A DNA stretch of 64,000 nucleotides from Chryseobacterium sp. JM1 (GTDB lineage Bacteria > Bacteroidota > Bacteroidia > Flavobacteriales > Weeksellaceae), in contig NZ_JPRN01000003.1 of assembly GCF_000737715.1 (NCBI RefSeq), forward strand, positions 124,001-188,000, given 5' to 3'. Under the pieces are notes generated by a model. It did not search any database, was not told where the DNA came from, and was given only the letters and a program-made list of their open reading frames with translations. Numbering within the stretch: position 1 is the first letter of the stretch; every line of letters begins with the position of its first letter. Positions 26,722 to 34,152 of this stretch are shown here, in pieces. The translations under genes and the position numbers were made by a program.

Positions 26722-27399
26722 ATGAGAAAGGTCTTTACGAAGCTGGCGTTTACAGTATTGAGTCTGGGGTCAATAGCAGCCTATGCGCAGAAAAATGATT
26801 TGGGAGCGTGGTATATGTATTTCGGAAATAATAAGATCAGCAAAAAGCTGAATCTCCACAATGAAATCCAGTACCGTAACTTTGATGCAGTAGGAGACCT
26901 TGAACAATTATTGATCCGTACAGGAATCGGGTATGACCTGACTGAAAATAACAACAATGTTTTGTTGGGGTATGGTTTTATTTTAAGCCAGCCTTATGTA
27001 AACGGCGAAAAAAAGGAGAATATAGAGCACAGGATCTTCCAGCAGTTTATCACCAAACAGAAATTCGGACGTTTTAATCTGCAGCATAGATATCGTCTGG
27101 AAGAACGTTTTCTGCAGGATGATTTCAGGATGAGATTCCGGTATATGATCGGGCTGAATATTCCGATCACCCAAAAAGAAATGCTCCCGAAATCACTCTA
27201 TGCTTCGGTGTATAACGAAATGTTCTTAAGTTTTGACAGTCCTGTTTTTGACAGGAACAGAGTCTACGGAGCTTTAGGATATGTTATCAATAAAAACATG
27301 AGAATAGAAGCGGGTTATATGAATCAGATTCAGGAAAACAAGAACCGCGGGCAGATCCAGATCGGGTTCTATAATAATATTCCTTTTAATAAAAATTAA
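26722..27399 (+). CDS. DUF2490 outer-membrane-type protein
   Basis: The frame opens with a TTG at 26713, but the ATG at 26722 gives a clean signal peptide ending AAYAQ and is preferred. The product then has 225 residues. The mature part is a run of amphipathic beta strands (for example LNLHNEIQYRNFDAVGDLEQ and FNLQHRYRLEERF) ending QIQIGFYNNIPF. This is the DUF2490 pattern, probably a small outer-membrane beta-barrel of unknown cargo. It is followed 90 bases later by a bestrophin gene on the same strand. Confidence 0.82.
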   Translation: MRKVFTKLAFTVLSLGSIAAYAQKNDLGAWYMYFGNNKISKKLNLHNEIQYRNFDAVGDLEQLLIRTGIGYDLTENNNNVLLGYGFILSQPYVNGEKKENIEHRIFQQFITKQKFGRFNLQHRYRLEERFLQDDFRMRFRYMIGLNIPITQKEMLPKSLYASVYNEMFLSFDSPVFDRNRVYGALGYVINKNMRIEAGYMNQIQENKNRGQIQIGFYNNIPFNKN

Positions 27400-27489
27400 T
27401 ACTGACAGCCTTTGCCGATGCGATGATGATAAAAAAAAACTGTTAGTTTAGACAAGATAATCAACAGATCACAAAATAAATAAACACAT

Positions 27490-28494
27490 ATGCATTCAGG
27501 GAAGAGATTTGGAGCGGTAGAGTTCGCCGTTTGGACGAGACGCAGTATTTATGTACTCACGGTATTATCGGCCATACCTACGGTTTTATATTTTTTAGGA
27601 TGGAAATTTGTTTCCGTTCCGTGGCAGCCGATCGCTATTCTGGGGACAGCAGTCGCTTTTATCGTAGGTTTTAAAAACAATGCGAGTTACAGCAGACTTT
27701 GGGAAGCCAGACAGATTTACGGAGCCATTATCAATGACAGCCGTAGTTTTGGATACGTTTTAAGAGATGCCCTTTCCAACAAGGATCCGAAAAAGGTAAA
27801 AGAAATGTTTCACCGTCATTATGCATGGCTTACCGCCCTTCGTTTTCAGCTTCGTGAGCCGAGAACCTGGGAGAATATGGGAACAGCGCAATATGACGAA
27901 TATTCTAAGAAATACGATATTCCGGAAAGACTGACCAAACTGGATGATGAACTGAAAAAATATCTTTCCGAAACAGAACTTCAATACATTTTAAGCAAAA
28001 AAAACAGAGCAACTCAGCTGATGGCAAGCCAGAGCAAAGAATTGTCTGAAGCCTATGCCAGAGGAGATATTAATGATTTTCAATGGACACAGATCAATCA
28101 GCAGCTGGTCAAATTTACAGATGATCAGGGGAAAGCGGAAAGAATCAAGAACTTTCCATACCCGAGAAACTTTTCATCGATCACCACGTATTTATTGTTG
28201 CTGTTCATTCTTTTTGTCCCTTTCGGATTATTGAAAGAGCTGGATAAACTAGGAGAAGGAACCGTTCTTGAAGGTTGGACATTATGGTTCAATATTCCGT
28301 TTTCACTAATGGTTACCTGGTGTTTCCATACCCTCGACAGTGTAGGTGAAGCATCTGTAAACCCTTTTGAAGGCAGCCCGAATGACGTACCGATCACCCA
28401 GATCAGCCGTACCATAGAGATTGATATGAGAGATATGCTGGATGAATCCGATCTTCCGCCGGCCATAACTCCAAAGAATAATATTGTGCTTTAA
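27490..28494 (+). CDS. Bestrophin-family anion channel
   Basis: This 334-residue protein matches bacterial bestrophins, pentameric inner-membrane channels for chloride or other ions. The N-terminal half shows the first two helices and the conserved FIVGFKNNASYSRLWEAR segment. The C-terminal half shows the helix pair around TTYLLLLFILFVPFGL, then HTLDSVGEASVNPFEGSPND, which resembles the conserved acidic 'DxxNPF'-type region. Length is normal. The stop codon directly abuts a GGTAAA hexamer array, so any readthrough would add a Gly-Lys/Val-Lys-like repetitive tail. Confidence 0.88.
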   Translation: MHSGKRFGAVEFAVWTRRSIYVLTVLSAIPTVLYFLGWKFVSVPWQPIAILGTAVAFIVGFKNNASYSRLWEARQIYGAIINDSRSFGYVLRDALSNKDPKKVKEMFHRHYAWLTALRFQLREPRTWENMGTAQYDEYSKKYDIPERLTKLDDELKKYLSETELQYILSKKNRATQLMASQSKELSEAYARGDINDFQWTQINQQLVKFTDDQGKAERIKNFPYPRNFSSITTYLLLLFILFVPFGLLKELDKLGEGTVLEGWTLWFNIPFSLMVTWCFHTLDSVGEASVNPFEGSPNDVPITQISRTIEIDMRDMLDESDLPPAITPKNNIVL

Positions 28495-28568
28495 GGTAAA
28501 GGTAAAGGTAAAGGTAAAGGTAAAGGTAAAGGTAAAGGTAAAGGTAAAGGTAAAGGTAAAGGTAAAGG
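28495..28568 (+). repeat. GGTAAA hexanucleotide array, 12 units
   Basis: Twelve perfect GGTAAA units, plus GG, begin on the base after the bestrophin stop codon. A unit of six keeps any reading frame unchanged when the number varies. Confidence 0.97.
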
Positions 28569-28624
28569 CCGCATTTTTGTGCGGAAATCCAAACCTTATA
28601 GGTTTCCAAAAACCTATAAGGTTT
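28569..28624. repeat. Hairpin plus perfect 15-bp inverted repeat
   Basis: CCGCA-TTTTTG-TGCGG (28569-28584) is followed by AAACCTTATAGGTTT (28591-28605), a CCAA spacer and its exact inverse complement (28610-28624). The second structure may act as terminator for the bestrophin gene, although the T run after it is poor. It looks like a mobile intergenic palindrome. Confidence 0.8.
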
Positions 28625-28680
28625 AAAAAAGATAAAAGAATAAAAAAACAAAAAATCATAGCTGAAAATCTTCGATTTTC

Positions 28681-28740
28681 TTGCGCCTTAAATATTCATA
28701 AAGTTTAAAAACCTTTGCGCCATTGCGATAATCCAACAAA
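28681..28740. repeat. Dispersed 'TTGCGCCTTAAA...CCAACAAA' repeat, copy A
   Basis: The element has TTGCGCCTTAAA, about 25 bases, CTTTGCGCCATTGCG and then TCCAACAAA. Related copies are at 34008-34070 and, three times, within 44134-44625. It lies in the 333-base gap before the antiporter gene, in which no gene was seen. Confidence 0.65.
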
Positions 28741-28827
28741 AGAAAACAACTGGAACGTAGTAGCACTTTAGAACTCTGCGTTTAGCCAATTTCAAACTCA
28801 AAAAACAACTTAAAAAAACAACTCAAA

Positions 28828-30441
28828 ATGATTCACAGTTATGTTATAATATCCATTGCAGTCCTGTTGTCTGTGATGATATTGGTGATGATAGGGCAAA
28901 AGCTGAAAGTAGCTTATCCCATCTTCCTGGTGATTGCCGGTCTCGCGATCAGCCTTATTCCGGGAATGCCGCATATTGAAATAGAGCCTGATCTCGTATT
29001 TCTAATTTTCCTTCCTCCGATTTTGTTCGAAGCCGCATGGTTTACGTCGTGGCAGGATTTTCATAAATGGAGAAAGCAGATCTTTTCCATGGCTTTCGGG
29101 CTGGTCTTTCTGACTTCGATTGTCGTAGCCTACCTTTCATCTTCCATTATTCCGGGACTTACGGTAGCAATGGGATTCCTGCTGGGTGGCGTCAATTCAC
29201 CACCGGATGCAGTGGCAGCTACTTCAGTGTTGAAACATATGAAGATCCCTAAAAAGATCACCAGCATCCTTGAAGGTGAAAGTTTGATTAATGATGCTTC
29301 CAGTTTAATTGTATTTAAATTTGCTTTAGCGGCTGTTATTTCAGGTCAGTTTATCTGGAGAGATGCTATTCAGGATTTCTTTATGATGGCTGTAGGTGGA
29401 GTAGTGATCGGTGTTGCTACAGGACTTTTATTTGGAGCTTTGCTAAGAATTATTCCTTCCAACTCGAATATTGACACCGTGATTACATTAATTGTTCCTT
29501 ACATCATGTATGTGGGTGCTGAGCATTTCCATTTTTCGGGAGTACTGGCGGTCGTTGCGGGAGGACTTTTGATGTCTTACAATTCGCATTGCTATTTGAG
29601 TCATACCTCGAGGATACAGTCCGGAAATGTGTGGAGCGTGCTCATATTCCTGATGAATACTATCATCTTTATTCTTATTGGTCTTGAACTTCCGGTAGTG
29701 GTTGCTGCGATGAAAGATTATACCATTTCAGAAGGGATTTTTTACAGTGTAGTGATCGGGGGTGCGATTATTCTCACCAGATTACTGTACAGTTATGCCG
29801 TGATGTATTTCCCGAGACTCTGCTCGAAAGAATTAAGATTAAAAATTCCGAAACCGGACTGGCGGGAACCTTTTATCATCAGTTTTGCCGCGATGAGAGG
29901 AGTGGTTTCACTGGCTGCTGCACTTTCCATTCCTGCATTTTTACCGAATGGAGACGCTTTTCCGCACCGAAATATCATTTTATTCGTAACTTTCGTTATC
30001 ATTTTAATCACGCTGGTAGGGCAGGGACTTCTTTTGACTCCGATCTTAAAATGGTTGAAAATAGATGATGCGGGAAGCGAATTGCCTGAAGAAAAACAGG
30101 AAGTGATCCTGATGCGTAAACTTAAAGAAACAGCACTGCACAAAATGGAAAATGATTTTTCCGAGCTTGCCGTTACGAATACGCTGGTACGCCATCAGAA
30201 ACACAAACTGGAAACCGAAATGATGCTTATGGCAGATAAGGCCCAGTGTATGGCTTCCACAGGAGATTATGTGAATGCAATCAACGAAAATAAAGATGTG
30301 CTCCGCCAGATCATCCAGGCTCAGAGGAATGAACTGCACCGGATGAAAAGGGAGAAAATATTTGATGATCATGTGATGAGATCTATAGAAATGCAGCTGG
30401 ATTTTGATGAAGCAAAGATCACAGGATTTTCGCACAGTTAA
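28828..30441 (+). CDS. CPA1-family Na+/H+ antiporter
   Basis: This 537-residue inner-membrane protein has about twelve helices and the CPA1 ion-binding region. PPDAVAATSVL holds the conserved Asp, and LEGESLINDASSLIVFKFAL holds the paired ND motif. Later, AAMRGVVSLAAALSIP matches the conserved arginine-bearing helix. A cytoplasmic C-terminal tail of about 120 residues is charged and helical. The family exchanges Na+ (or K+) for protons in pH and salt homeostasis. The tail probably regulates activity. It is preceded by a repeat-filled gap and followed 21 bases later by an SRPBCC gene. Confidence 0.92.
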   Translation: MIHSYVIISIAVLLSVMILVMIGQKLKVAYPIFLVIAGLAISLIPGMPHIEIEPDLVFLIFLPPILFEAAWFTSWQDFHKWRKQIFSMAFGLVFLTSIVVAYLSSSIIPGLTVAMGFLLGGVNSPPDAVAATSVLKHMKIPKKITSILEGESLINDASSLIVFKFALAAVISGQFIWRDAIQDFFMMAVGGVVIGVATGLLFGALLRIIPSNSNIDTVITLIVPYIMYVGAEHFHFSGVLAVVAGGLLMSYNSHCYLSHTSRIQSGNVWSVLIFLMNTIIFILIGLELPVVVAAMKDYTISEGIFYSVVIGGAIILTRLLYSYAVMYFPRLCSKELRLKIPKPDWREPFIISFAAMRGVVSLAAALSIPAFLPNGDAFPHRNIILFVTFVIILITLVGQGLLLTPILKWLKIDDAGSELPEEKQEVILMRKLKETALHKMENDFSELAVTNTLVRHQKHKLETEMMLMADKAQCMASTGDYVNAINENKDVLRQIIQAQRNELHRMKREKIFDDHVMRSIEMQLDFDEAKITGFSHS

Positions 30442-30462
30442 GTCTTAATTAAACCTGAAACT

Positions 30463-30888
30463 ATGAATACACCGATCACTGTTCAGTACAAATTCAATGC
30501 ACCGACAGACAAAATATGGAAAGCATTGACGGATAAAAGCGAAATGAAATCCTGGTACTTTACGATCCGGGATTTCGACTTGGAATTGGGAAAAGAGTTT
30601 GACTTCTATGAATCCTGTGATGGAGGAAAATACCTTCACCGCGGCCGTATTTTAGAAATCATTCCCAACAGAAAGCTAAAACACAGTTGGGCCTATCCTG
30701 AACTTTCTGATGCTGTGACCACAGTGACCTGGGAACTTCAGCCGGAAGAAGATGGAACGCTGGTCACACTGATTCACGATAATATTGAAGGTTTCGATGG
30801 TCTGGGAGAAACTTTTTCCAGAGCAAGTTTTACAGAAGGGTGGAAGTCTATTATCGGGCAGGGTTTGAAAGAATATTTAGAAAAATAA
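30463..30888 (+). CDS. SRPBCC/AHSA1-like domain protein
   Basis: This 141-residue cytoplasmic protein has the AHSA1-type START fold. It opens ITVQYKFNAPTDKIWKALTD, has a central YLHRGRILEIIPNRKLKHSW, and ends with a helix reading FTEGWKSIIGQGLKEYLEK. Such proteins bind small hydrophobic molecules or act as co-chaperone-like domains; the ligand is unknown. It is the first of three closely packed small genes (gap of 5 bases to the GNAT gene, which overlaps the VOC gene), suggesting one transcription unit, perhaps with the antiporter. Confidence 0.8.
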   Translation: MNTPITVQYKFNAPTDKIWKALTDKSEMKSWYFTIRDFDLELGKEFDFYESCDGGKYLHRGRILEIIPNRKLKHSWAYPELSDAVTTVTWELQPEEDGTLVTLIHDNIEGFDGLGETFSRASFTEGWKSIIGQGLKEYLEK

Positions 30889-30893
30889 AAGAT

Positions 30894-31403
30894 ATGATCG
30901 AGCTGCAGATTTTTAAAGCAGAAGATGCTTCTGAATTGATCTCTACCATAAAAGACAAAAGAGAGCTTCTACAGTTTGCCGGCCCTGCCTATCATTTTCC
31001 GTTGACGAAAGAACAGCTGGAAAGTGACTTGGAGAATGAAAAGCGGTTTATATTTAGAGTTGTTGATACAGCAGAACAGAAAGCAATTGGCCACGCCCAG
31101 ATCTTTTTAAAAGATGAAACTTTTCTTCTCGGAAGAATCCTGTTATGGGACGAGAACAACAGAGGAAAGGGATACGGAAAGAAAATTGTACAGGAACTTC
31201 TGCAATATGGTTTTCGTCACTTTGATCGGGAAACGGCTGAACTTAATGTATACGACTGGAACATCGGAGCCATTGAATGCTATAAAAAAGTAGGCTTTGA
31301 AATTGATCCGGACGTGATGAGCGAAGTCAGTATCGATAACGAGCTGTGGCTTTCCATTAATATGAAAATCAGTAAAAACACTTTTAAATCCGGCAACATA
31401 TGA
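30894..31403 (+). CDS. GNAT-family N-acetyltransferase
   Basis: The ATG at 30894 is chosen because it lies 5 bases after the previous stop; the longer frame from 30840 would overlap that gene by 49 bases. The resulting 169-residue protein has the GNAT acetyl-CoA motif in NNRGKGYGKKIVQELL, followed by the ELNVYDWNIGAIECYKKVGF segment typical of RimJ/RimL-like acetyltransferases. It transfers an acetyl group to an amine on a small molecule or protein; the acceptor cannot be predicted. The stop overlaps the next start (ATGA). Confidence 0.85.
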   Translation: MIELQIFKAEDASELISTIKDKRELLQFAGPAYHFPLTKEQLESDLENEKRFIFRVVDTAEQKAIGHAQIFLKDETFLLGRILLWDENNRGKGYGKKIVQELLQYGFRHFDRETAELNVYDWNIGAIECYKKVGFEIDPDVMSEVSIDNELWLSINMKISKNTFKSGNI

Positions 31404-31777
31404 CCTACTCAGCACTCCGTCCTATACTCTGGACCGATAATATAGATGAAACAATAGGATTTTATACCCAGATCCTTGGTTTTACTTTGATGGGAAGAAA
31501 TGATGAATGGCAGTGGGCTTCACTTAAAAAAGATGATGTACAGATCATGCTTTCTCAGAATGATTATGAAAAACCCAATGGAATAGGCTTTACAGGCTCA
31601 TTTTATTTTAACGTAGATGATGTAGATGATCTTTGGGAAGATCTTAAAACAAAGGCGAAAGTCTGCTATGAAATCGAGACTTTTGAGTGGGAAATGAGGG
31701 AGTTTGCCATCTATGATAACAACGGCTATCTGTTACAATTTGGCCAGCCTGTGGATAATATTGGCAATACGGAATAA
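31400..31777 (+). CDS. VOC-family bleomycin-resistance-like protein
   Basis: This 125-residue protein opens LRPILWTDNIDETIGFYTQI and ends FAIYDNNGYLLQFGQP, the VOC pattern in which a late strand carries a metal-binding or equivalent Gln/Glu. The central strand reads DVQIMLSQNDYEK. It overlaps the GNAT stop by 4 bases, so the two are translationally coupled. A promoter for the following lipoprotein gene lies inside its 3' end. Substrate unknown; a resistance role is possible but not shown. Confidence 0.82.
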   Translation: MTYSALRPILWTDNIDETIGFYTQILGFTLMGRNDEWQWASLKKDDVQIMLSQNDYEKPNGIGFTGSFYFNVDDVDDLWEDLKTKAKVCYEIETFEWEMREFAIYDNNGYLLQFGQPVDNIGNTE

Positions 31778-31792
31778 ATTTTGCTATTTTTG
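31761..31792 (+). promoter_or_regulatory. Promoter of the first glutaminyl cyclase gene
   Basis: A TTG at 31761-31763 and TATTTTTG at 31785-31792 are separated by 21 bases, fitting the Bacteroidota -33/-7 pattern. The start codon follows 20 bases later. Confidence 0.6.
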
Positions 31793-31812
31793 GGGAAATA
31801 TTTAGAAATTCA

Positions 31813-32835
31813 ATGAAAAAGAATATAATAGTAGGTTTAGCGGTGGTTTTGATGTTGGCGTCTTGTAACAAAGATGAGAAGATCCTGAACACCCTGAATG
31901 AATATAATAATACAATGGTAGAAAAAGGGTATCACTTCGGTGATAAACTTGAACTTCCGAAAGAGGTAACGGAGAATGCAGAAAGCATCAGCATCAGCTT
32001 TGGAGACAAAGAAACTTCAAGTTTGACAGTGGATCCTAAATTCTTTACATTAGGTGATAATGCCGTTACTTTTAACATCAAAACAAAAGGCGGGAAAGTG
32101 CTTAATCAGGATGCAACCATCAACGTATTTGCAAAAAATCCTGAAAAAAATATCGCCTACCAGATTATTGCAGAATATCCTCACGATCCAAAGAATTTCG
32201 TACAGGGTTTCCAGATCGAAGGCAATACCATCTATGAAAGTGACGGGCAGAACGGTTCTTCCCAGATCCTGAAATATACATTGGGAACTACGACTCCTCT
32301 TGCTTCTACCAAACAGGCTCAGGAAGATTTCTCTGAAGGAAGCACTATCGTTGGTGATAAAGTGTATCAGCTGACATGGCAGAGCAAAAAAGGGTATATC
32401 TATGACAAAAGCTCTTTGAAGCTGCTTTCAGAATTCGCTTATCCGAATGTTTTAGGTGAAGGTTGGGGACTGACTTATGACGGGAAAAACCTGATCGCAT
32501 CAGACGGAAGCAAGCTTTTATATTTCCTGGATGCTAATAATCCTTCAAAACTGATCAAATACGTAGCTGTAGCAGGAAGTTCTCAGATCTACGACCAGCT
32601 GAATGAACTGGAATACCACAATGGGTTTATCTATGCCAATGTATGGCAGAAACCTGTGGTGTTAAAAATCAATCCGGCAACGGGAGAAGTAGTAGGTACA
32701 TTTGACTTTACAGATATCGCAAAACAGAATACCAAAGGAAGTGATGATGTACTGAACGGAATTACTTTCAAAGGCGACAATATGCTCGTAACAGGTAAAA
32801 ACTGGCCGAAGATCTACGAAGTTCAAATCAAATAA
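31813..32835 (+). CDS. Glutaminyl-peptide cyclotransferase lipoprotein, copy 1
   Basis: This 340-residue protein has a lipoprotein signal (MLASC, Cys18), a beta domain of about 95 residues, and then a beta-propeller of the plant-type glutaminyl cyclase family, which converts N-terminal Gln to pyroglutamate. The opening motif YPHDPKNFVQGFQIEGNTIY matches the family's HDPxxFTQG pattern, with Gln131. FSEG (Glu175), QLTWQ (Trp189) and GEGWGLTYDG also match. The extra N-terminal domain is not part of the plant enzyme. The substrate pool is probably exported proteins whose first residue is Gln, which this window encodes in numbers. A paralog follows. Confidence 0.87.
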   Translation: MKKNIIVGLAVVLMLASCNKDEKILNTLNEYNNTMVEKGYHFGDKLELPKEVTENAESISISFGDKETSSLTVDPKFFTLGDNAVTFNIKTKGGKVLNQDATINVFAKNPEKNIAYQIIAEYPHDPKNFVQGFQIEGNTIYESDGQNGSSQILKYTLGTTTPLASTKQAQEDFSEGSTIVGDKVYQLTWQSKKGYIYDKSSLKLLSEFAYPNVLGEGWGLTYDGKNLIASDGSKLLYFLDANNPSKLIKYVAVAGSSQIYDQLNELEYHNGFIYANVWQKPVVLKINPATGEVVGTFDFTDIAKQNTKGSDDVLNGITFKGDNMLVTGKNWPKIYEVQIK

Positions 32836-32860
32836 TCTAAATAAAGATTTTTCTATAAAT

Positions 32861-32886
32861 ATAGCGTTCCTCAGGAGCGCTATTTT
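32861..32886 (+). terminator. Terminator between the two cyclase genes
   Basis: ATAGCGTTCC pairs with GGAGCGCTAT around TCA (one G-T pair) and is followed by TTTT. The two paralogs are therefore at least partly independent transcription units. Confidence 0.75.
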
Positions 32887-32920
32887 CATGTTTGGACTAA
32901 AAATTTACTATTTTTGACGG

Positions 32921-33961
32921 ATGATTAAGAATCCACTGAAAAGAAATATCATAGCCGGTTTAGCGGTCATTTTCCTGCTGTCATCATGCGATAACAATAA
33001 GAAAATGCTGAATACTCTGGCTGATTACAATAATTCAAAAGAAACAAAAGGCTATCATTTCGGAGATCAGCTTAATTTTCCGAAAGAAGTAACGGACAAT
33101 GCAGAAACCATTACCATCAGTTTTGGCGATAATGAAACTTCCAATCTGACGGTAGATCCTAAATTTTTCACATTAGGAGATAATGAAGTGACGCTGATCA
33201 TTAAGACCAAAAGTGGAGAAACTTTAAACCAGGATGCAACCATCAATGTTTTCGCGAAAAACCCTGAGCAGAATATTTCCTATAATATCATTGCAGACTA
33301 TCCTCACGATCCGAATAATTTTGTGGAAGGATTTCTTATGGAAGGCAATACCGTTTACGAAAGCGACGGGCTGGACGGTTCTTCCCAACTAATAAAATAT
33401 ACTCTAGGTTCAGCGACTCCCTCGATTACTGAAAAACAGCCGGCAGACGTTTTTTCCGAAGGCTGTGCGATTGTAGGGGATAAAATATATCAGCTGACAT
33501 ATAAAAATAAAATAGGGTTTATTTACGATAAAAACTCATTGAAAAAAATCTCACAGTTCCCATTACCCAATGTCATTGGTGAAGGCTGGGGATTAACTTA
33601 TGACGGTAAAAATCTTGTCGCTACCGATGGCTCGAAAAATATTTACTTTCTGGATGTCAACGATCCGTCAAAAGTAGTCAGAACACTTGCCGTTGCCGGA
33701 CATACCGAAACATACGACAAATTGAATGAGCTGGAATACCATGACGGTTTTATATATTCTAATGTGTGGCATAACCCTATTATTTTAAAGATCAATCCTG
33801 CGACTGGAGAAGCGGTGGGTAAGTTTGATTTTACAAAACTGACGGCTGAGAATGATCAGGGGAACAGCGAACATGTTTTAAACGGAATTGCTTTTAAAGG
33901 AAATAATATGCTGATAACAGGAAAAAACTGGGCAAAAATTTATGAAATTTCCGTTAAATAA
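32921..33961 (+). CDS. Glutaminyl-peptide cyclotransferase-like lipoprotein, copy 2 (altered active site)
   Basis: This 346-residue tandem paralog has lipidated Cys23 (LLSSC) and the same two-domain layout. Two positions conserved in copy 1 and in plant-type cyclases differ. The Gln of the TQG/VQG motif is Glu136 (NNFVEGF), and the Trp of QLTWQ is Tyr194 (QLTYK). The likely catalytic Glu (Glu180, FSEG) and GEGWGLTYDG are kept. The protein may have a changed substrate or reduced activity. A TATTTTTG box at 32909-32916 lies only 4 bases before the ATG, so if it is a true promoter the mRNA would be leaderless. Confidence 0.82.
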   Translation: MIKNPLKRNIIAGLAVIFLLSSCDNNKKMLNTLADYNNSKETKGYHFGDQLNFPKEVTDNAETITISFGDNETSNLTVDPKFFTLGDNEVTLIIKTKSGETLNQDATINVFAKNPEQNISYNIIADYPHDPNNFVEGFLMEGNTVYESDGLDGSSQLIKYTLGSATPSITEKQPADVFSEGCAIVGDKIYQLTYKNKIGFIYDKNSLKKISQFPLPNVIGEGWGLTYDGKNLVATDGSKNIYFLDVNDPSKVVRTLAVAGHTETYDKLNELEYHDGFIYSNVWHNPIILKINPATGEAVGKFDFTKLTAENDQGNSEHVLNGIAFKGNNMLITGKNWAKIYEISVK

Positions 33962-34007
33962 TTGATTGGCGTTACTGAACGGTCGACAATTTTATCGCAG
34001 ATAAAAT

Positions 34008-34070
34008 CCTTCCGCCTTAAAGCACCATTTTTTCAAATTTCTTTGCGGTCTTTGCGCTTTTCCAACAAAA
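34008..34070. repeat. Dispersed 'GCGCCTTAAA...CCAACAAAA' repeat, copy B
   Basis: A diverged copy reads CCTTCCGCCTTAAAG, then about 20 bases, then CTTTGCGGTCTTTGCG and TTTTCCAACAAAAAAG. It fills part of the 191-base gap before the secreted protein gene at 34153. Confidence 0.55.
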
Positions 34071-34107
34071 AAGTTTATTGTTTAAAATTCAAATAAAAGG
34101 ATGTAAA

Positions 34108-34140
34108 TTGCTGACGTTCCGCACAGGAAAGTTATCTTTG
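34108..34140 (+). promoter_or_regulatory. Promoter of the secreted protein gene at 34153
   Basis: A TTG at 34108-34110 and TATCTTTG at 34133-34140 are separated by 22 bases. Transcription would start only a few bases before the coding region, giving a very short leader. Confidence 0.55.
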
Positions 34141-34152
34141 CCAAAATAGATT

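Noticed and set aside
28484..28708. Open frame encoding a Lys-Val repeat across the GGTAAA array
   Set aside because: It is produced by the hexamer microsatellite, overlaps the bestrophin 3' end and has no homology-like features.
30840..30893. Upstream start for the GNAT protein
   Set aside because: It would overlap the preceding SRPBCC gene by 49 bases; the ATG at 30894 fits the tight operon spacing.
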